A DNA stretch of 64,000 nucleotides from JAICMB01 sp963838885 (GTDB lineage: Bacteria > Acidobacteriota > Terriglobia > Bryobacterales > Bryobacteraceae): assembly GCA_963838885.1 (NCBI GenBank), contig CAWITB010000044.1, positions 87,102 through 151,101 on the forward strand. Direction: 5' to 3'. Each line of letters opens with the position of its first letter. Position 1 is the stretch's first letter. The position numbers were made by a program, and so were the translations under genes. Positions 1-9,350 of the stretch are shown one piece after another. The notes under the pieces are model-generated. The model was not told the DNA's origin, searched no databases, and was given only the letters and a program-made list of their open reading frames with translations.

Positions 1-109
1 AGTGCGCCACTGGAAGACCTTCGTTCGAGGCCAATAACACGCCGCGAAGTTCCGGAATGGAATTGCGGAGCGTCTCGATGTGGGTTTTCAGCGCGTCATG
101 CTTTGCCAT
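1..109 (-). CDS. Roadblock/LC7-domain protein (MglB-like), 3' end outside window
   Basis: Only the first 36 codons are present. The N-terminus reads as a short helix followed by LRNSIPELRGVLLASNEGLP, the typical start of Roadblock/LC7 proteins, which regulate Ras-like GTPases such as MglA and are cytoplasmic. The ATG at 107-109 is preceded on the minus strand by a GAGGT ribosome-binding site about 9 bases upstream, which fixes the start. It is transcribed away from the zinc-finger/TPR genes that begin at 342. The family assignment rests on a short stretch, so a different Roadblock subfamily is possible. Confidence 0.6.
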   Translation of the reverse strand, partial: MAKHDALKTHIETLRNSIPELRGVLLASNEGLPVAH

Positions 110-280
110 AGTCTTTACCTCGTCTTGTGCAGTGGCCGTCGCTAATAGGATCGTCTGAGGAGCGCGCAACTTTAGGGCTTCGCGAGGGGCATTTCTAAAT
201 CTCGCACAGAGGCCCACTTGGACTTCGGCGGACGCCTCGTCTAAAGCCTTTCGCCTACGGTCTGGGCGGCCTCCGGGCAA

Positions 281-303
281 GTTGAAAATAAATTATTCTA
301 AGG
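281..303 (+). promoter_or_regulatory. AT-rich block upstream of the zinc-finger gene
   Basis: This is a conspicuous A/T-rich stretch in an otherwise GC-rich intergenic space between two divergent genes, beginning TTGAAA and ending TTATTCTA. It lies about 40 bases before the start at 342 and is a candidate promoter, but -35 and -10 boxes with normal spacing cannot be placed confidently. Confidence 0.25.
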
Positions 304-341
304 CCCTTCACAATTCGTACTAGAGAGCCGATTACACAACT

Positions 342-1787
342 ATGCGCTGCCTGCATTGCGGCAAGCACTTGCCCCTCCTTCGAAAGCTCACCGGCGGGGG
401 AGAGTTCTGTTCGGACGCGCACAGAGACGAATACCACGAACAATACAATCGGCTGGCCGTAAGCAGGCTCGTTGACGCGCGCGCCAAGCCCGAAGAGGCC
501 AAGCCGAACGCAACTTCCGGCGCCCAAAGACTTCCCCCACAGGCCGCCGCCAACGACAAGCCAAGCAAGCAAGCGCGCGTTTCCGAGGTTGTGGCGGCAG
601 CGCCGACGCGCCACACGGGATCGGCGGCGCCACCCGTAACATCCTCATTAAGCGGCGCCCCCGGCAGCTCCGCGCCGCAGCCGCTTGCCGAACTCCCTGC
701 GACACAAAAAGTGACGGCCGCACGCGTGGAACTGGAAGCGCCGCCAAGCTCCTATGTGGACGAGTTCGCGCCCATTGAGCTGCAGCCTCGGCGTTTGGAA
801 AGGCCGAGCGATTCCGCCCTCGAGCTTTCCCCCGTACTGCCCGCAGCGCCCGTTCTTGTCCATCCTTCGAGCCAGGCCGTGGCTTCCTGCGCCACCGGCG
901 CATTCGCGCCGCCGCAAGCCGCGGGTTACCTCGTCAGCCGTTCCGTCGCGCGATCCGTGGCATTCGCTCCGCACCAGGCGGCCGATCCGGTCATGGCAGC
1001 GGCGACGGCGCCGTCTTCGCCCGCTATTCCGGCTTTCGGGCGTCAGATCAAGCTTCCAGCCGCCCGCGCGGTTGCAGTCGAAATCCGGCCGGCTCCGCGC
1101 GCCGTGGCGGTCAAGCCGCTCGAGGCGGGCGTCCATGCCAACGAAATCGCTGCCCCCAAGCCTCTGCTTCGCTCCACCCTGGCTCCCGTCAGCGCCAGGG
1201 AGCTGCCCATCGCGGGATCACTCAATATAGAGATGGCATTGGCGCCGCCGCCCGCCGGAGCCCCGGGTATGACCGCGATGCTCGACTTTCCCTGGCTCGC
1301 GGCGCTCCGTCCGGCGTTCGATAGCGCCTTGCAGCTAATCGACGACCCTGCCGAGTCATCCCCGTCAACCTCGGCGGATCTGACCCCGAGCGTTGTGCTT
1401 GCCGCCTTGTCGCATGCGCAAGTCCATATGCAGGTGGAAACGAAAGGCGCTGCTCAGACCGCCCCCGAACCGAGCACATTGCGGCCTCTCGCGGCAACTG
1501 CGGCTGCCCCTGGCCCGGGAGCGCTGGCAGCCGGCTTCGAATCCGTGCGATGGCGTTCCCACGCGGCTCTTCTCGACTGGAACACCGTGCCATTCCGTCC
1601 CAAAATGGCGATCGGCGCGGCCCCGTTGAGGACCCGCAAGGACCAGACTGGAAACTCCAGAATCTCGCCGCGCTCCATGCTCCAACTCGAGGCCGATGCG
1701 CGCCAGGATATGCCCGAGGACCTCGAAGGCGGTTCCCTACTTGGAAAACTCGGAGGATTGTTCGGAAAACGGCAGAAGAATGGTTAA
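342..1787 (+). CDS. N-terminal zinc-finger protein with long Ala/Pro-rich tail, function unknown
   Basis: A 481-residue protein whose first 35 residues carry C3, C6, C23 and H27 in a CxxC...FCSxxH arrangement that resembles a small zinc ribbon. The remainder is low-complexity, rich in alanine and proline and probably disordered, with a basic Gly/Leu/Lys end (LLGKLGGLFGKRQ). No signal peptide or membrane segment is visible. The next gene, a TPR protein, starts 15 bases after its stop, so the two are probably co-transcribed. I do not recognise a function; a scaffold or adaptor role is only a guess from composition. Confidence 0.7.
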   Translation: MRCLHCGKHLPLLRKLTGGGEFCSDAHRDEYHEQYNRLAVSRLVDARAKPEEAKPNATSGAQRLPPQAAANDKPSKQARVSEVVAAAPTRHTGSAAPPVTSSLSGAPGSSAPQPLAELPATQKVTAARVELEAPPSSYVDEFAPIELQPRRLERPSDSALELSPVLPAAPVLVHPSSQAVASCATGAFAPPQAAGYLVSRSVARSVAFAPHQAADPVMAAATAPSSPAIPAFGRQIKLPAARAVAVEIRPAPRAVAVKPLEAGVHANEIAAPKPLLRSTLAPVSARELPIAGSLNIEMALAPPPAGAPGMTAMLDFPWLAALRPAFDSALQLIDDPAESSPSTSADLTPSVVLAALSHAQVHMQVETKGAAQTAPEPSTLRPLAATAAAPGPGALAAGFESVRWRSHAALLDWNTVPFRPKMAIGAAPLRTRKDQTGNSRISPRSMLQLEADARQDMPEDLEGGSLLGKLGGLFGKRQKNG

Positions 1788-1802
1788 TACGCGGAGTGGA
1801 TT

Positions 1803-3491
1803 TTGCCTGACGTAGATAGAGAAAAAATCGCGGATTTCAGCGACTCCTGGCTGTGGATCGTAGACGGCCAGTACGTACAATCGCCGCTGGGCGCGGACGA
1901 GCTGGACGAAGGGGAGAACAAACGCGGCCTGGAGCTGCCGGCCGTCGCCCGCGCCGTGCGTCTGAATGAGGCGGGGAAGACCGCCGCCGCGCTCGAGGAA
2001 ATCGAGTCCGCCGCCGACGCAGGCGGCGAGAAGCCGGAGCTGCACTGGGCCCAGGCGCAGCTTGCATTCGAGCTCGGCCGCTTCGAAGATAGTCTGAAAT
2101 CATACCAACTCGTTCTCGACGCGCGCCCCAACGACAAGGCCGCTCTTTTCAATACTGGCCTATGTCATGAGAAACTGGGCCGCTCCGCGGACGCCGCCGG
2201 CTGTTATCGCGAGGCGGCCAAACTCGATCCGGAATTGTGGGCGGCGCGATTGGGACTCGGTGGGCGGCTTCTAGCGCTTGATGAACCTGCGGCCGCGCTC
2301 CAGGAATTCGATGCCTGTCTCGCGAAAAACCCAGGGCAGGAACGGGCTCTCGCCGGCCGCGCCGCCGCTCTGCACGGGCTCGGCAAGCAGGACGAAGCTT
2401 TCGAGATTTACCGCAAGCTGCTTCGCTCCAAGCCCGACGACTCCGCCTTGCTGGCGAACCTGGTCGCGGTCGCGGCCGCGCGCAAAGACGAACCGCGCTT
2501 GCGCGAGTTCGCCGACAAGCTGCTGCATCTCCAGCCCGGCGATCGGACTGCCTTGGAGGGCCTGATAGCCGCCGCACTGTTGCGCGGCAATCACGATGTC
2601 GCCGCGCACTATGGCGCGCAGTATGTAAAGACGGTTCCCGATTCCTACGAGGGCTGGTTCAATTTCGGCGTCGCTCTGCGGAAGACCGGAAAAATTCAGG
2701 AAGCGGCCAATGCTTACCAGCAGGCCATCAAGATCCGTCCGAATGGCGCCGAGGCGCTCGGAAATTTTGGCATTATCCTGCACGAAAACGACGATCTGCC
2801 GCGCGCCCGGCAAGCCTACGAGCGCGTCCTCGAATTGACCCCCCAAGACGCCGCGACGCTTTGGAATCTCGCGTTGCTGCACTACGATTCCGGAAATCGC
2901 GATGGAGCGGAAAAGTGCTTGACCAAACTCATAAAACTCCAGCCGAATAGAGAAGAGGCCTGGATGCGTTTGGGATATCTGCGTCTCGAGCGGGGCGATT
3001 ATGCCGGCGCGATTCAGAATCTCGAAAAAATCGCCTCTAAGCCCGGCGCGCCATCGGAGGCGCGCGTGAACCTGGCGATCGCATACTGGAAATCCGGCCG
3101 CGTCGAACCCGCCAAAACCGTCCTCCAGGGCGGCCTTAAGGATCGTCCCAACGCCGTCGAGTTCCTGCGCCTTCTCGCCGCCATCGCAATAGACGAGAAG
3201 AACGCGGCGCAAGCGACCATAATCGAGGGCCAACTGTCCGAACTCGGCGAGCGCGCGCCGGAGCTCTCCTATAACGTCGGCGTGCTGCTGCGAGACGCCG
3301 GAAAGCACGAGGATGCCGCCCAAGCCTTCGAACGCGCGCTCGAAAACAGGCCGGACTTCGGAGAAGCGCTACTCAACCTTGGACACGCCATGAAAGCGCT
3401 GGGCCGTGAAGGCAAGGCGGCCGAGTACTGGCAGGCCGCCGCGCAGCTTATGCCGGAGCTGGCGGCCGGCTATTTCGGAGCAGCCAAATAA
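1803..3491 (+). CDS. tetratricopeptide-repeat (TPR) protein
   Basis: 562 residues made almost entirely of helical 34-residue repeats with TPR signatures (for example W-LG-Y-G-A---F-AL-P). Roughly a dozen repeats run from about residue 30 to the end. TPR arrays mediate protein-protein contacts; no catalytic domain and no signal peptide is apparent. The start is a TTG at 1803, chosen because a GGAG sequence lies 7 bases upstream and no in-frame ATG is near. It follows the zinc-finger gene by 15 bases and precedes gatB by 27, suggesting one transcript. Confidence 0.8.
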   Translation: MPDVDREKIADFSDSWLWIVDGQYVQSPLGADELDEGENKRGLELPAVARAVRLNEAGKTAAALEEIESAADAGGEKPELHWAQAQLAFELGRFEDSLKSYQLVLDARPNDKAALFNTGLCHEKLGRSADAAGCYREAAKLDPELWAARLGLGGRLLALDEPAAALQEFDACLAKNPGQERALAGRAAALHGLGKQDEAFEIYRKLLRSKPDDSALLANLVAVAAARKDEPRLREFADKLLHLQPGDRTALEGLIAAALLRGNHDVAAHYGAQYVKTVPDSYEGWFNFGVALRKTGKIQEAANAYQQAIKIRPNGAEALGNFGIILHENDDLPRARQAYERVLELTPQDAATLWNLALLHYDSGNRDGAEKCLTKLIKLQPNREEAWMRLGYLRLERGDYAGAIQNLEKIASKPGAPSEARVNLAIAYWKSGRVEPAKTVLQGGLKDRPNAVEFLRLLAAIAIDEKNAAQATIIEGQLSELGERAPELSYNVGVLLRDAGKHEDAAQAFERALENRPDFGEALLNLGHAMKALGREGKAAEYWQAAAQLMPELAAGYFGAAK

Positions 3492-3518
3492 CAGCGCCGG
3501 AATTGACATAATCGAAGC

Positions 3519-4973
3519 ATGTCAACGGCGTCTCTCGCCGCTCCCGAAGAAATCGGTAAGTACGAACCCGTAATCGGTCTCGAAGTTCACGTTCAGCTCG
3601 CCACCCGCTCGAAAATCTTTTGCGCCTGCCCTGCCGGTTTCGGAGCGGAGCCGAACTCCAATGTCTGTCCCGTTTGTCTGGGCCTGCCCGGAGCTTTGCC
3701 GTTACTGAACCGCCGCGCCGTGGAGCTGGCCATTGCGGCCGCCTTGGGGCTCGGCTGCCGCGTCAACCCCTTCTCCCGCTTCGCCCGCAAGAATTACTTT
3801 TACCCCGATTTGCCAAAAGGCTATCAGATCTCGCAGTACGATTTGCCTCTCGCCGAAGGCGGCGCGATCGAGATAGCCGGCCACCGCGTCGGCATCACGC
3901 GCGTTCACATGGAAGACGATGCCGGCAAGAGCATCCACGACGGCTTTGCTGATTCGGACCGCTTTACTTATGTCGATCTGAACCGCTGCGGCGCGCCGCT
4001 GATCGAAATCGTGACCGATCCCGACATACGGTCCTCGACCGAAGCGCACGCGTTTCTGACCGAGTTGAAACAGATCATGCAATACCTTGCAGTCTCCGAG
4101 TGCGACATGGAGAAAGGCCAGCTTCGCTGCGATGCGAACGTCTCGGTGAGGCCGAAGGGCGCGGAGGCGTTCGGGACTAAGGCCGAGGTCAAGAATCTGA
4201 ACTCCTTCCGGTTTGCCAAAATGGCGCTCGATTTCGAGATCGCCCGCCAGGTCGCTGTCGTCGAAAGCGGCGGTAAGGTCGTCCAGGAGACTCGACTGTA
4301 CAATGTCTCAAGCGGCGAAACCGTGGGAATGCGCAGCAAGGAAGAGGCCCACGACTACCGCTATTTCCCCGAGCCGGATCTCATGCCGCTGCGCATCGGC
4401 GCGGAGTGGTTAGACCGCATCTCAGACGCCCTGCCGGAGCTCCCGGCAGTGAAGCGGAAGCGCTTTGTCGAGCAATATGGACTGCGCGAGTACGACGCCG
4501 AAGTCCTGACCGCGACGCTCCCGCTGGCGGACTACTTCGAAACCGTCGCAAAGGTCTCAAACGACCCGCGCGCGGCGGCGAACTGGGTGACCGGCGACCT
4601 GCTGGGGTCGTTGAAAGGCGGCGGCATTGATTCCGCTCCGGTCGGAGCCGAGCGCCTCGGCGAACTCGTCGGTCTCGTCGCTAAAGGCGAAATCTCCGGC
4701 AAGCTGGCCAAAGAGATCTTCGCCAAAATGATCGCAACCGGCGACTCCGCGCCCGTCATCATGGAGCGCGAAGGGCTGCGTCAGATCGGCGATTCCGATG
4801 CATTGTCGAAAATTATCGACGATGTCGTCGCGGCCAATCCGAAACAGCTCGAGCAATACCGCGCCGGTAAAACCACTGTGCTGGGTTTCTTCGTCGGCCA
4901 GGTCATGAAAGCGACCAAGGGCCAAGCCAATCCAACTGCCGTCAACGAGCTCCTGCGCGAAAAACTGAAGTAG
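3519..4973 (+). CDS. gatB: Asp-tRNA(Asn)/Glu-tRNA(Gln) amidotransferase subunit B
   Basis: 484 residues, the normal length for GatB. The protein shows IGLEVHVQL near residue 20, the zinc-binding pair CAC...CPVC, the family block YFYPDLPKGYQISQYD, the DDAGKS loop and a C-terminal YqeY-like helical tail. As part of GatCAB it amidates mischarged Glu-tRNA(Gln) or Asp-tRNA(Asn). gatA and gatC are not adjacent, so they must lie elsewhere. Its presence means that GlnRS and/or AsnRS may be missing in this organism, and that the aspS at 55.3 kb may be the non-discriminating type. Confidence 0.97.
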   Translation: MSTASLAAPEEIGKYEPVIGLEVHVQLATRSKIFCACPAGFGAEPNSNVCPVCLGLPGALPLLNRRAVELAIAAALGLGCRVNPFSRFARKNYFYPDLPKGYQISQYDLPLAEGGAIEIAGHRVGITRVHMEDDAGKSIHDGFADSDRFTYVDLNRCGAPLIEIVTDPDIRSSTEAHAFLTELKQIMQYLAVSECDMEKGQLRCDANVSVRPKGAEAFGTKAEVKNLNSFRFAKMALDFEIARQVAVVESGGKVVQETRLYNVSSGETVGMRSKEEAHDYRYFPEPDLMPLRIGAEWLDRISDALPELPAVKRKRFVEQYGLREYDAEVLTATLPLADYFETVAKVSNDPRAAANWVTGDLLGSLKGGGIDSAPVGAERLGELVGLVAKGEISGKLAKEIFAKMIATGDSAPVIMEREGLRQIGDSDALSKIIDDVVAANPKQLEQYRAGKTTVLGFFVGQVMKATKGQANPTAVNELLREKLK

Positions 4974-5041
4974 TACCAACTTGAAAGAATTGGGAAGGCG
5001 CAGACCCAGACCGCTTGCCGGCGCGCGCGGCTCGGCCAGGG

Positions 5042-5080
5042 CCTTAGACGCAACCGCGAGGGACTGTTTACCGGTCGCGG
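5042..5080. terminator. possible weak hairpin between convergent gatB and typA
   Basis: Within the 120-base gap between the two convergent genes a short inverted repeat CCGCGA...TCGCGG can pair with a loop of about 15 bases. There is no clear T-run on either side, so it is a weak terminator candidate. Confidence 0.2.
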
Positions 5081-5093
5081 CTTGGGTACGCCT

Positions 5094-6927
5094 TCAGCGC
5101 TGATTCGCTTTCAGGATTTTCTTGCGCAGCCGGATCGAATGGGGCGTAATTTCGACCCACTCATCATCGCGAATAAATTCGATCGCCTGCTCCAGGTTCA
5201 AGACGCGCGGCGGCACCAGGCGAATGGCTTCATCCGCCGTGGACGCGCGCATGTTCGTGAGCTTCTTCTCCTTCACGATATTGACGTTGAGGTCGGCATC
5301 GCGGGAGTTCTCGCCGACCACCATGCCTTCATACACCTCCGTGCCCGGCGTCACGAAAATTTCCCCCCGCTCCTGAAGATTGAAAATGGCGTGACCAGTG
5401 GTCTTGCCCGCCCGGTCGGCGACGAGCGAGCCTGTGGGGCGCGTGGGGATATCGCCCTGCCACTCGATGTAGCCGTGGAAGAGCGAGTTCATGATCGCCG
5501 TCCCTTTGGTATCGGTCAACATCTCGCTGCGCAGCCCGATCAACCCCCGCGACGGAACGTGAAATTCCAAGCGCACGCGGCCCGATCCGTGATTGACCAT
5601 TTTCATCATCTTGCCCTTACGCGAGCCCAGCTTCTCGATCACCACGCCAACAAAATTCTCGGGGCAGTCGATTACCAGCAGCTCGAGCGGTTCGTGCAGC
5701 TTGCCGCCGATCTCTCGCGTCAGGATCTCAGGCTTTCCGGCCATCAGCTCGTACCCTTCGCGCCGCATCATCTCAATCAGGATCGCGAGCTGCAGCTCGC
5801 CGCGTCCCATCACCTTGAACGTGTCGGGTCCGCCGGCCTCTTCGACGCGGATGGAAACATTTGTAAGCAGCTCTTTATCGAGCCGGTCGCGTAAGATTGC
5901 GCGAGGTGACGAACTGGCCTTCGCGGCCCGAGAACGGCGACGTATTGATGGTCAGCGTCATCGCGATCGTCGGCTCGTCGATCTGGATGTGCGGGAGAGG
6001 TTTGGGATTTTCTGCGTTGGTGACCGTTTCCCCGATCGTGATGCCTTCCACGCCCGCGATGGCCAGAATGTCGCCCGTGCGTCCAATGGTTTCGTCCACG
6101 CGCTTGAGGCCTTCAAACGAGTACAGCTTGGTAATTCTGGTGGTCTGAAAAGAGCCGTCGAGTTTCGCGATCGCGACCTCGTCGCCGGAGCGCAGCACGC
6201 CCGAGAATACGCGCCCAATGGCCAGACGTCCCAGATAGTCGCTGTAATCCAAATTCGCGACCAGAAGCTGCAGCTCCGCATCGGGATCGCCGGCGGGCGC
6301 TGGAATGCTGTTCACGATGGTCTCGAAGAGCGGGCGCAGATCTTGCGAATCGTCGTCGGGCGAGAGCTTCGCGAACCCAGCCCGGGCATTCGTATAGATA
6401 ACGGGAAAATCGAGCTGATCCTCCTCGGCGTCCAGATCGATAAACAGATCGTAGATTTCGTTCAAGACTTCCGGGATGCGAGCATCGGGACGATCGATTT
6501 TGTTGATCACGACGATGGGCGGCAGCTTGGCTTCGAGGGCCTTCATCAGCACGTAGCGGGTTTGCGGCAGCGGCCCTTCGCTGGCATCGACCAACAGCAT
6601 CACGCCGTCCACGATCTTGAGCGCGCGCTCCACCTCGCCGCCGAAATCGCTGTGGCCGGGCGTGTCCACGATGTTTATTTTGACGCCGTGATAACGGACG
6701 CCGGTCGTCTTCGCCAGAATCGTAATGCCGCGCTCGCGCTCGAGCTCGTTCGAATCCATCACGCGGTCGGCCACCTGCTCGTTAGCGCGGAAAATGCCGC
6801 TCTGTTTGAGCATGGCGTCCACCAGCGTGGTCTTGCCGTGGTCCACGTGCGCGATGATCGCGATGTTGCGCGTATTCGCGTTCGCGGCTTCGGCGCGGGA
6901 GGCTCTTTCAGGTTGTAGGGTTACCAT
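5094..6927 (-). CDS. typA: ribosome-associated GTPase TypA/BipA, frame interrupted
   Basis: The two halves together give about 610 residues, the normal TypA length. The N-terminal half has the G1 loop AHVDHGKTTL, DTPGHSDFGGEVER and NKIDRP; the C-terminal half has the conserved GRGELQLAIL, PSRGLIG and LTNMRAS blocks. The frame breaks near 5892: after FVTSRNL the continuous frame ends in TRPAR-stop, while removing one base yields the expected RDRLDKELL and reads through to the stop at 5094. A sequence error is the most likely cause; TypA is not always essential, so real loss is possible. The start codon lies only 8 bases from that of the divergent der gene. Confidence 0.9.
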
Positions 6928-6935
6928 GATGTTCG
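6928..6935. promoter_or_regulatory. 8-base gap between divergent start codons of typA and der
   Basis: The annotated starts leave no room for promoters or ribosome-binding sites outside the opposite coding sequence, and no Shine-Dalgarno sequence is visible for either gene. Either transcripts begin inside the opposite gene, or the mRNAs are leaderless or nearly so. Confidence 0.5.
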
Positions 6936-8237
6936 ATGAGCGGTGAGCGAAGTCTGCCCGTGGTCGTGATCGTGGGGCGGCCGAACGTCGGGAAATCGAC
7001 CCTGTTCAACGCCATTTTGCGGCAGCGGCGGTCGATTGTCGGAAACGAGCCCGGCATCACGCGCGATCGCATTCACGGCGAAGCGGAGTATTGCGGCCGG
7101 CCTTTTGAACTGATCGATACCGGCGGCATTATCCCCAACGACGCCGAACTGATTCCGGGCGAAATCCTGAAGCAGGCGCAATGGGCCTTCGAGCGCGCGG
7201 CGCAAATCATTTATTTGATCGATGGGCGCGCGGAGATTACGGCCGGGGACAGGGACCTCGCGAAAATGCTGCGGCAGCTCGGCAAGCCTGTTACTGTTGC
7301 TATCAACAAAGTGGACGCGCCTTCGCGCGATTCGCTCGCCCATGATTTCTATTCTCTCGGCTTTTCGGATATTTTTCCCATCTCCGCGGAGCATCGGCTC
7401 GGCTTCGACGAACTGCTTGACCATGTGACGAGGGATTTTCCTGCGGCCCAGGAAGAGACCGCCCAGCCGCGCCCGACCGAGGCGATCAAAATCGCGATCA
7501 TCGGCCGCCCGAACGTCGGGAAATCCACTCTGCTGAACGCGCTCGTGGGCGAGGAGCGCGCTATCGTCTCGCCTGTCGCGGGCACCACGCGCGATGCCGT
7601 GGACGAGACCGTGTTGCGCGACGGAACCGAGTTCGTTTTCGTCGACACCGCCGGCATCCGCCGCAAGGGCAAGACCAAAATGATGGCGGAAAAGCTCAGC
7701 GTCGTTATGGCGCGCCGCCATATCCGCATGGCCAATGTAGTCCTGTTGGTTCTCGACGCCAGTGAAGGCGTGGTGGGACTCGACGCCACCATCGCCGGCT
7801 ACGCCCACGAGGAAGGGCGCGCCGTGATCCTGTGCGTGAATAAGTGGGATATTACCTCGCAGGCGAGCAAGAATGCGTTCACGCAGCAGGTTCGCGACGA
7901 GTTGAAATTTCTCGAATACGCGCCCACCGCATTCGTCTCCGCGAAGACCGGCTCCGGCGTCAAGCGGCTTTTCGGGCTGATCCGCGAAGCCTTCGAATCC
8001 GCGACCAAGCGCATCGGGACCGGCGAGCTGAACCGTTTCGTGGAGGCGATTCCGTTCGATCAGGATGTGAAAATTTTCTATATGACGCAGGCCTCGGTGC
8101 GGCCGCCCACTTTTGTCGTGTTCACGGACAAGGGGCGCAACATGCACTTTTCCACCGAGCGGTATATTGTCAACCAGCTCCGCAAGCGCTTTGGGTTTAA
8201 GGGCACTCCGATTATGCTGAAGACCAAGCGGCGCTGA
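6936..8237 (+). CDS. der: ribosome biogenesis GTPase Der (EngA)
   Basis: 433 residues with the tandem GTPase architecture unique to Der. The first G domain has GRPNVGKSTL, DTGGI and NKVD; the second has GRPNVGKSTL, DTAGI and NKWD. A C-terminal KH-like domain ends in a basic tail (KTKRR). Der acts in the cytoplasm in 50S subunit assembly. The start fits the family, which normally begins a few residues before the first P-loop. Three Uma2-type genes occur in this window; two of them follow der directly on the same strand. Confidence 0.97.
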   Translation: MSGERSLPVVVIVGRPNVGKSTLFNAILRQRRSIVGNEPGITRDRIHGEAEYCGRPFELIDTGGIIPNDAELIPGEILKQAQWAFERAAQIIYLIDGRAEITAGDRDLAKMLRQLGKPVTVAINKVDAPSRDSLAHDFYSLGFSDIFPISAEHRLGFDELLDHVTRDFPAAQEETAQPRPTEAIKIAIIGRPNVGKSTLLNALVGEERAIVSPVAGTTRDAVDETVLRDGTEFVFVDTAGIRRKGKTKMMAEKLSVVMARRHIRMANVVLLVLDASEGVVGLDATIAGYAHEEGRAVILCVNKWDITSQASKNAFTQQVRDELKFLEYAPTAFVSAKTGSGVKRLFGLIREAFESATKRIGTGELNRFVEAIPFDQDVKIFYMTQASVRPPTFVVFTDKGRNMHFSTERYIVNQLRKRFGFKGTPIMLKTKRR

Positions 8238-8259
8238 GGCGTCCGGGTAAGATGAAGTT

Positions 8260-8791
8260 ATGGCGATAAAGACGCTGCTGACCGTTGCAGAATTCGAACG
8301 GTTGCCGGATGACGGCATGCGGCACGAGCTCGATGAAGGAGAGCTAGTCACGATGCCGCCACCAAAATTCCGTCACAGCCGAACCGCCTCGCGTATACTG
8401 AAACAGTTGTTCAAAGCCGCCGGCGGCGAAGTTCTGGCGGAGGCGGGATTTGTCCTCAAGCGCGGCCCGGACATAGTGCGACAGCCCGATGTCGCATATA
8501 TTGCGCCGGAACGAGCGCTGAATGTCTGCGAAGACGGGTACTTCGAAGGGCGCCCCCGATCTCGCGATTGAGGTCGTCTCTCCTTCCGATACTCCGGGCG
8601 GAATGGACAGGAAAGTTAAGCAGTACCTTGCATACGGCAGCACCCTCGTTTGGGTTGTCATGCCGGAACAGAAGCGCGTCCGCGTCTTTCGCGCCGACGG
8701 TACATCCACAGTCCGGCACGCCGGCGAGACGCTCGATGCGCCGGAGCTGCTGCCGGGGTGGTCGATGGCGGTGGACGCGATCTTCATTTGA
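8260..8791 (+). pseudogene. Uma2-family (DUF820) PD-(D/E)xK protein, frameshifted copy
   Basis: Reading through one indel gives about 176 residues closely matching the intact neighbour at 8811 (LPDD-M-HELDEGEL, PDLAIEVVSPSD, GTSTVRH, LDAPELLPGWSM). The frame breaks in the G run at 8548-8550, where one G is in excess relative to the neighbour; removing it gives YFEGAPDLAIE. Uma2 proteins share the restriction-endonuclease fold and are abundant in Acidobacteria and cyanobacteria, but their role is largely unknown. The same GGTAAGATGA motif precedes the starts of both copies, so this is a tandem duplication. Confidence 0.8.
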
Positions 8792-8810
8792 TAGCGGGTA
8801 AGATGAGCTT

Positions 8811-9350
8811 ATGGCGACTAAGACGCTGCTGAGCATCGAAGAATTCGAACGGCTGCCGGATGACGACATGCAGCACGAGCTCGATGAAGGAGAGCTAGCC
8901 ACGATGCCGCCTCCTAGGTCGCTCCACAGCAAAATCGCATCGAATATTTTCGGCGCGCTGCTGGCGCACGCGACGGCCCAAGGCCACCGGCTCACCATGG
9001 AGGCCGGTTTCCTGCTTTCGCGGAATCCGCCGATTGTGCGGCAGCCGGATGTCGCCATGTTGAGCCGGGAGCACTGGGAAGGAGGGGTGGCCAACGAGTA
9101 CTTCACAAGAGCCCCCGAACTCGCGATAGAGATTCTTTCTCCTTCGGACGCTATCGGCAAGGTGGACCGCAAAGTGGAGCAGTACCTTTCCTACGGCGGT
9201 GTCCTGGTGTGGGTGGTTATGCCGGAAGAGCGGCGCGTGCGCGTGTTTCGCGCCGACGGTACATCCACGGTCCGTCATGTGGGCGAGATGATGGATGCGC
9301 CGGAGCTGCTGCCGGGCTGGTCCATGCCGGTTGACGCGATCTTCACTTAA
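8811..9350 (+). CDS. Uma2-family (DUF820) restriction-endonuclease-fold protein
   Basis: 179 residues, complete. It has the N-terminal HELDEGEL block, the PDV strand near residue 82, and the presumed active-site segment APELAIEILSPSD followed by the K-bearing helix and VWVVMPEERRVRVF. It is the intact partner of the tandem pair starting at 8260. Its last 8 bases overlap the 3' end of the convergent propeller gene. Function unknown beyond a predicted nuclease fold. Confidence 0.85.
   Translation: MATKTLLSIEEFERLPDDDMQHELDEGELATMPPPRSLHSKIASNIFGALLAHATAQGHRLTMEAGFLLSRNPPIVRQPDVAMLSREHWEGGVANEYFTRAPELAIEILSPSDAIGKVDRKVEQYLSYGGVLVWVVMPEERRVRVFRADGTSTVRHVGEMMDAPELLPGWSMPVDAIFT

Noticed and set aside
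5880..5900. Programmed +1 frameshift in typA
   Set aside because: CTT is a known slip codon but no stop codon follows it and no stimulatory element is visible. A sequence error is simpler.
5593..6918. 441-codon open frame on the plus strand opposite typA
   Set aside because: It mirrors the GC-rich typA codons and shows no domain. Similar long mirror frames opposite der (6921-8351), the propeller gene (10471-11310), alaS (30120-31796) and hypF (39711-41078) were rejected for the same reason.
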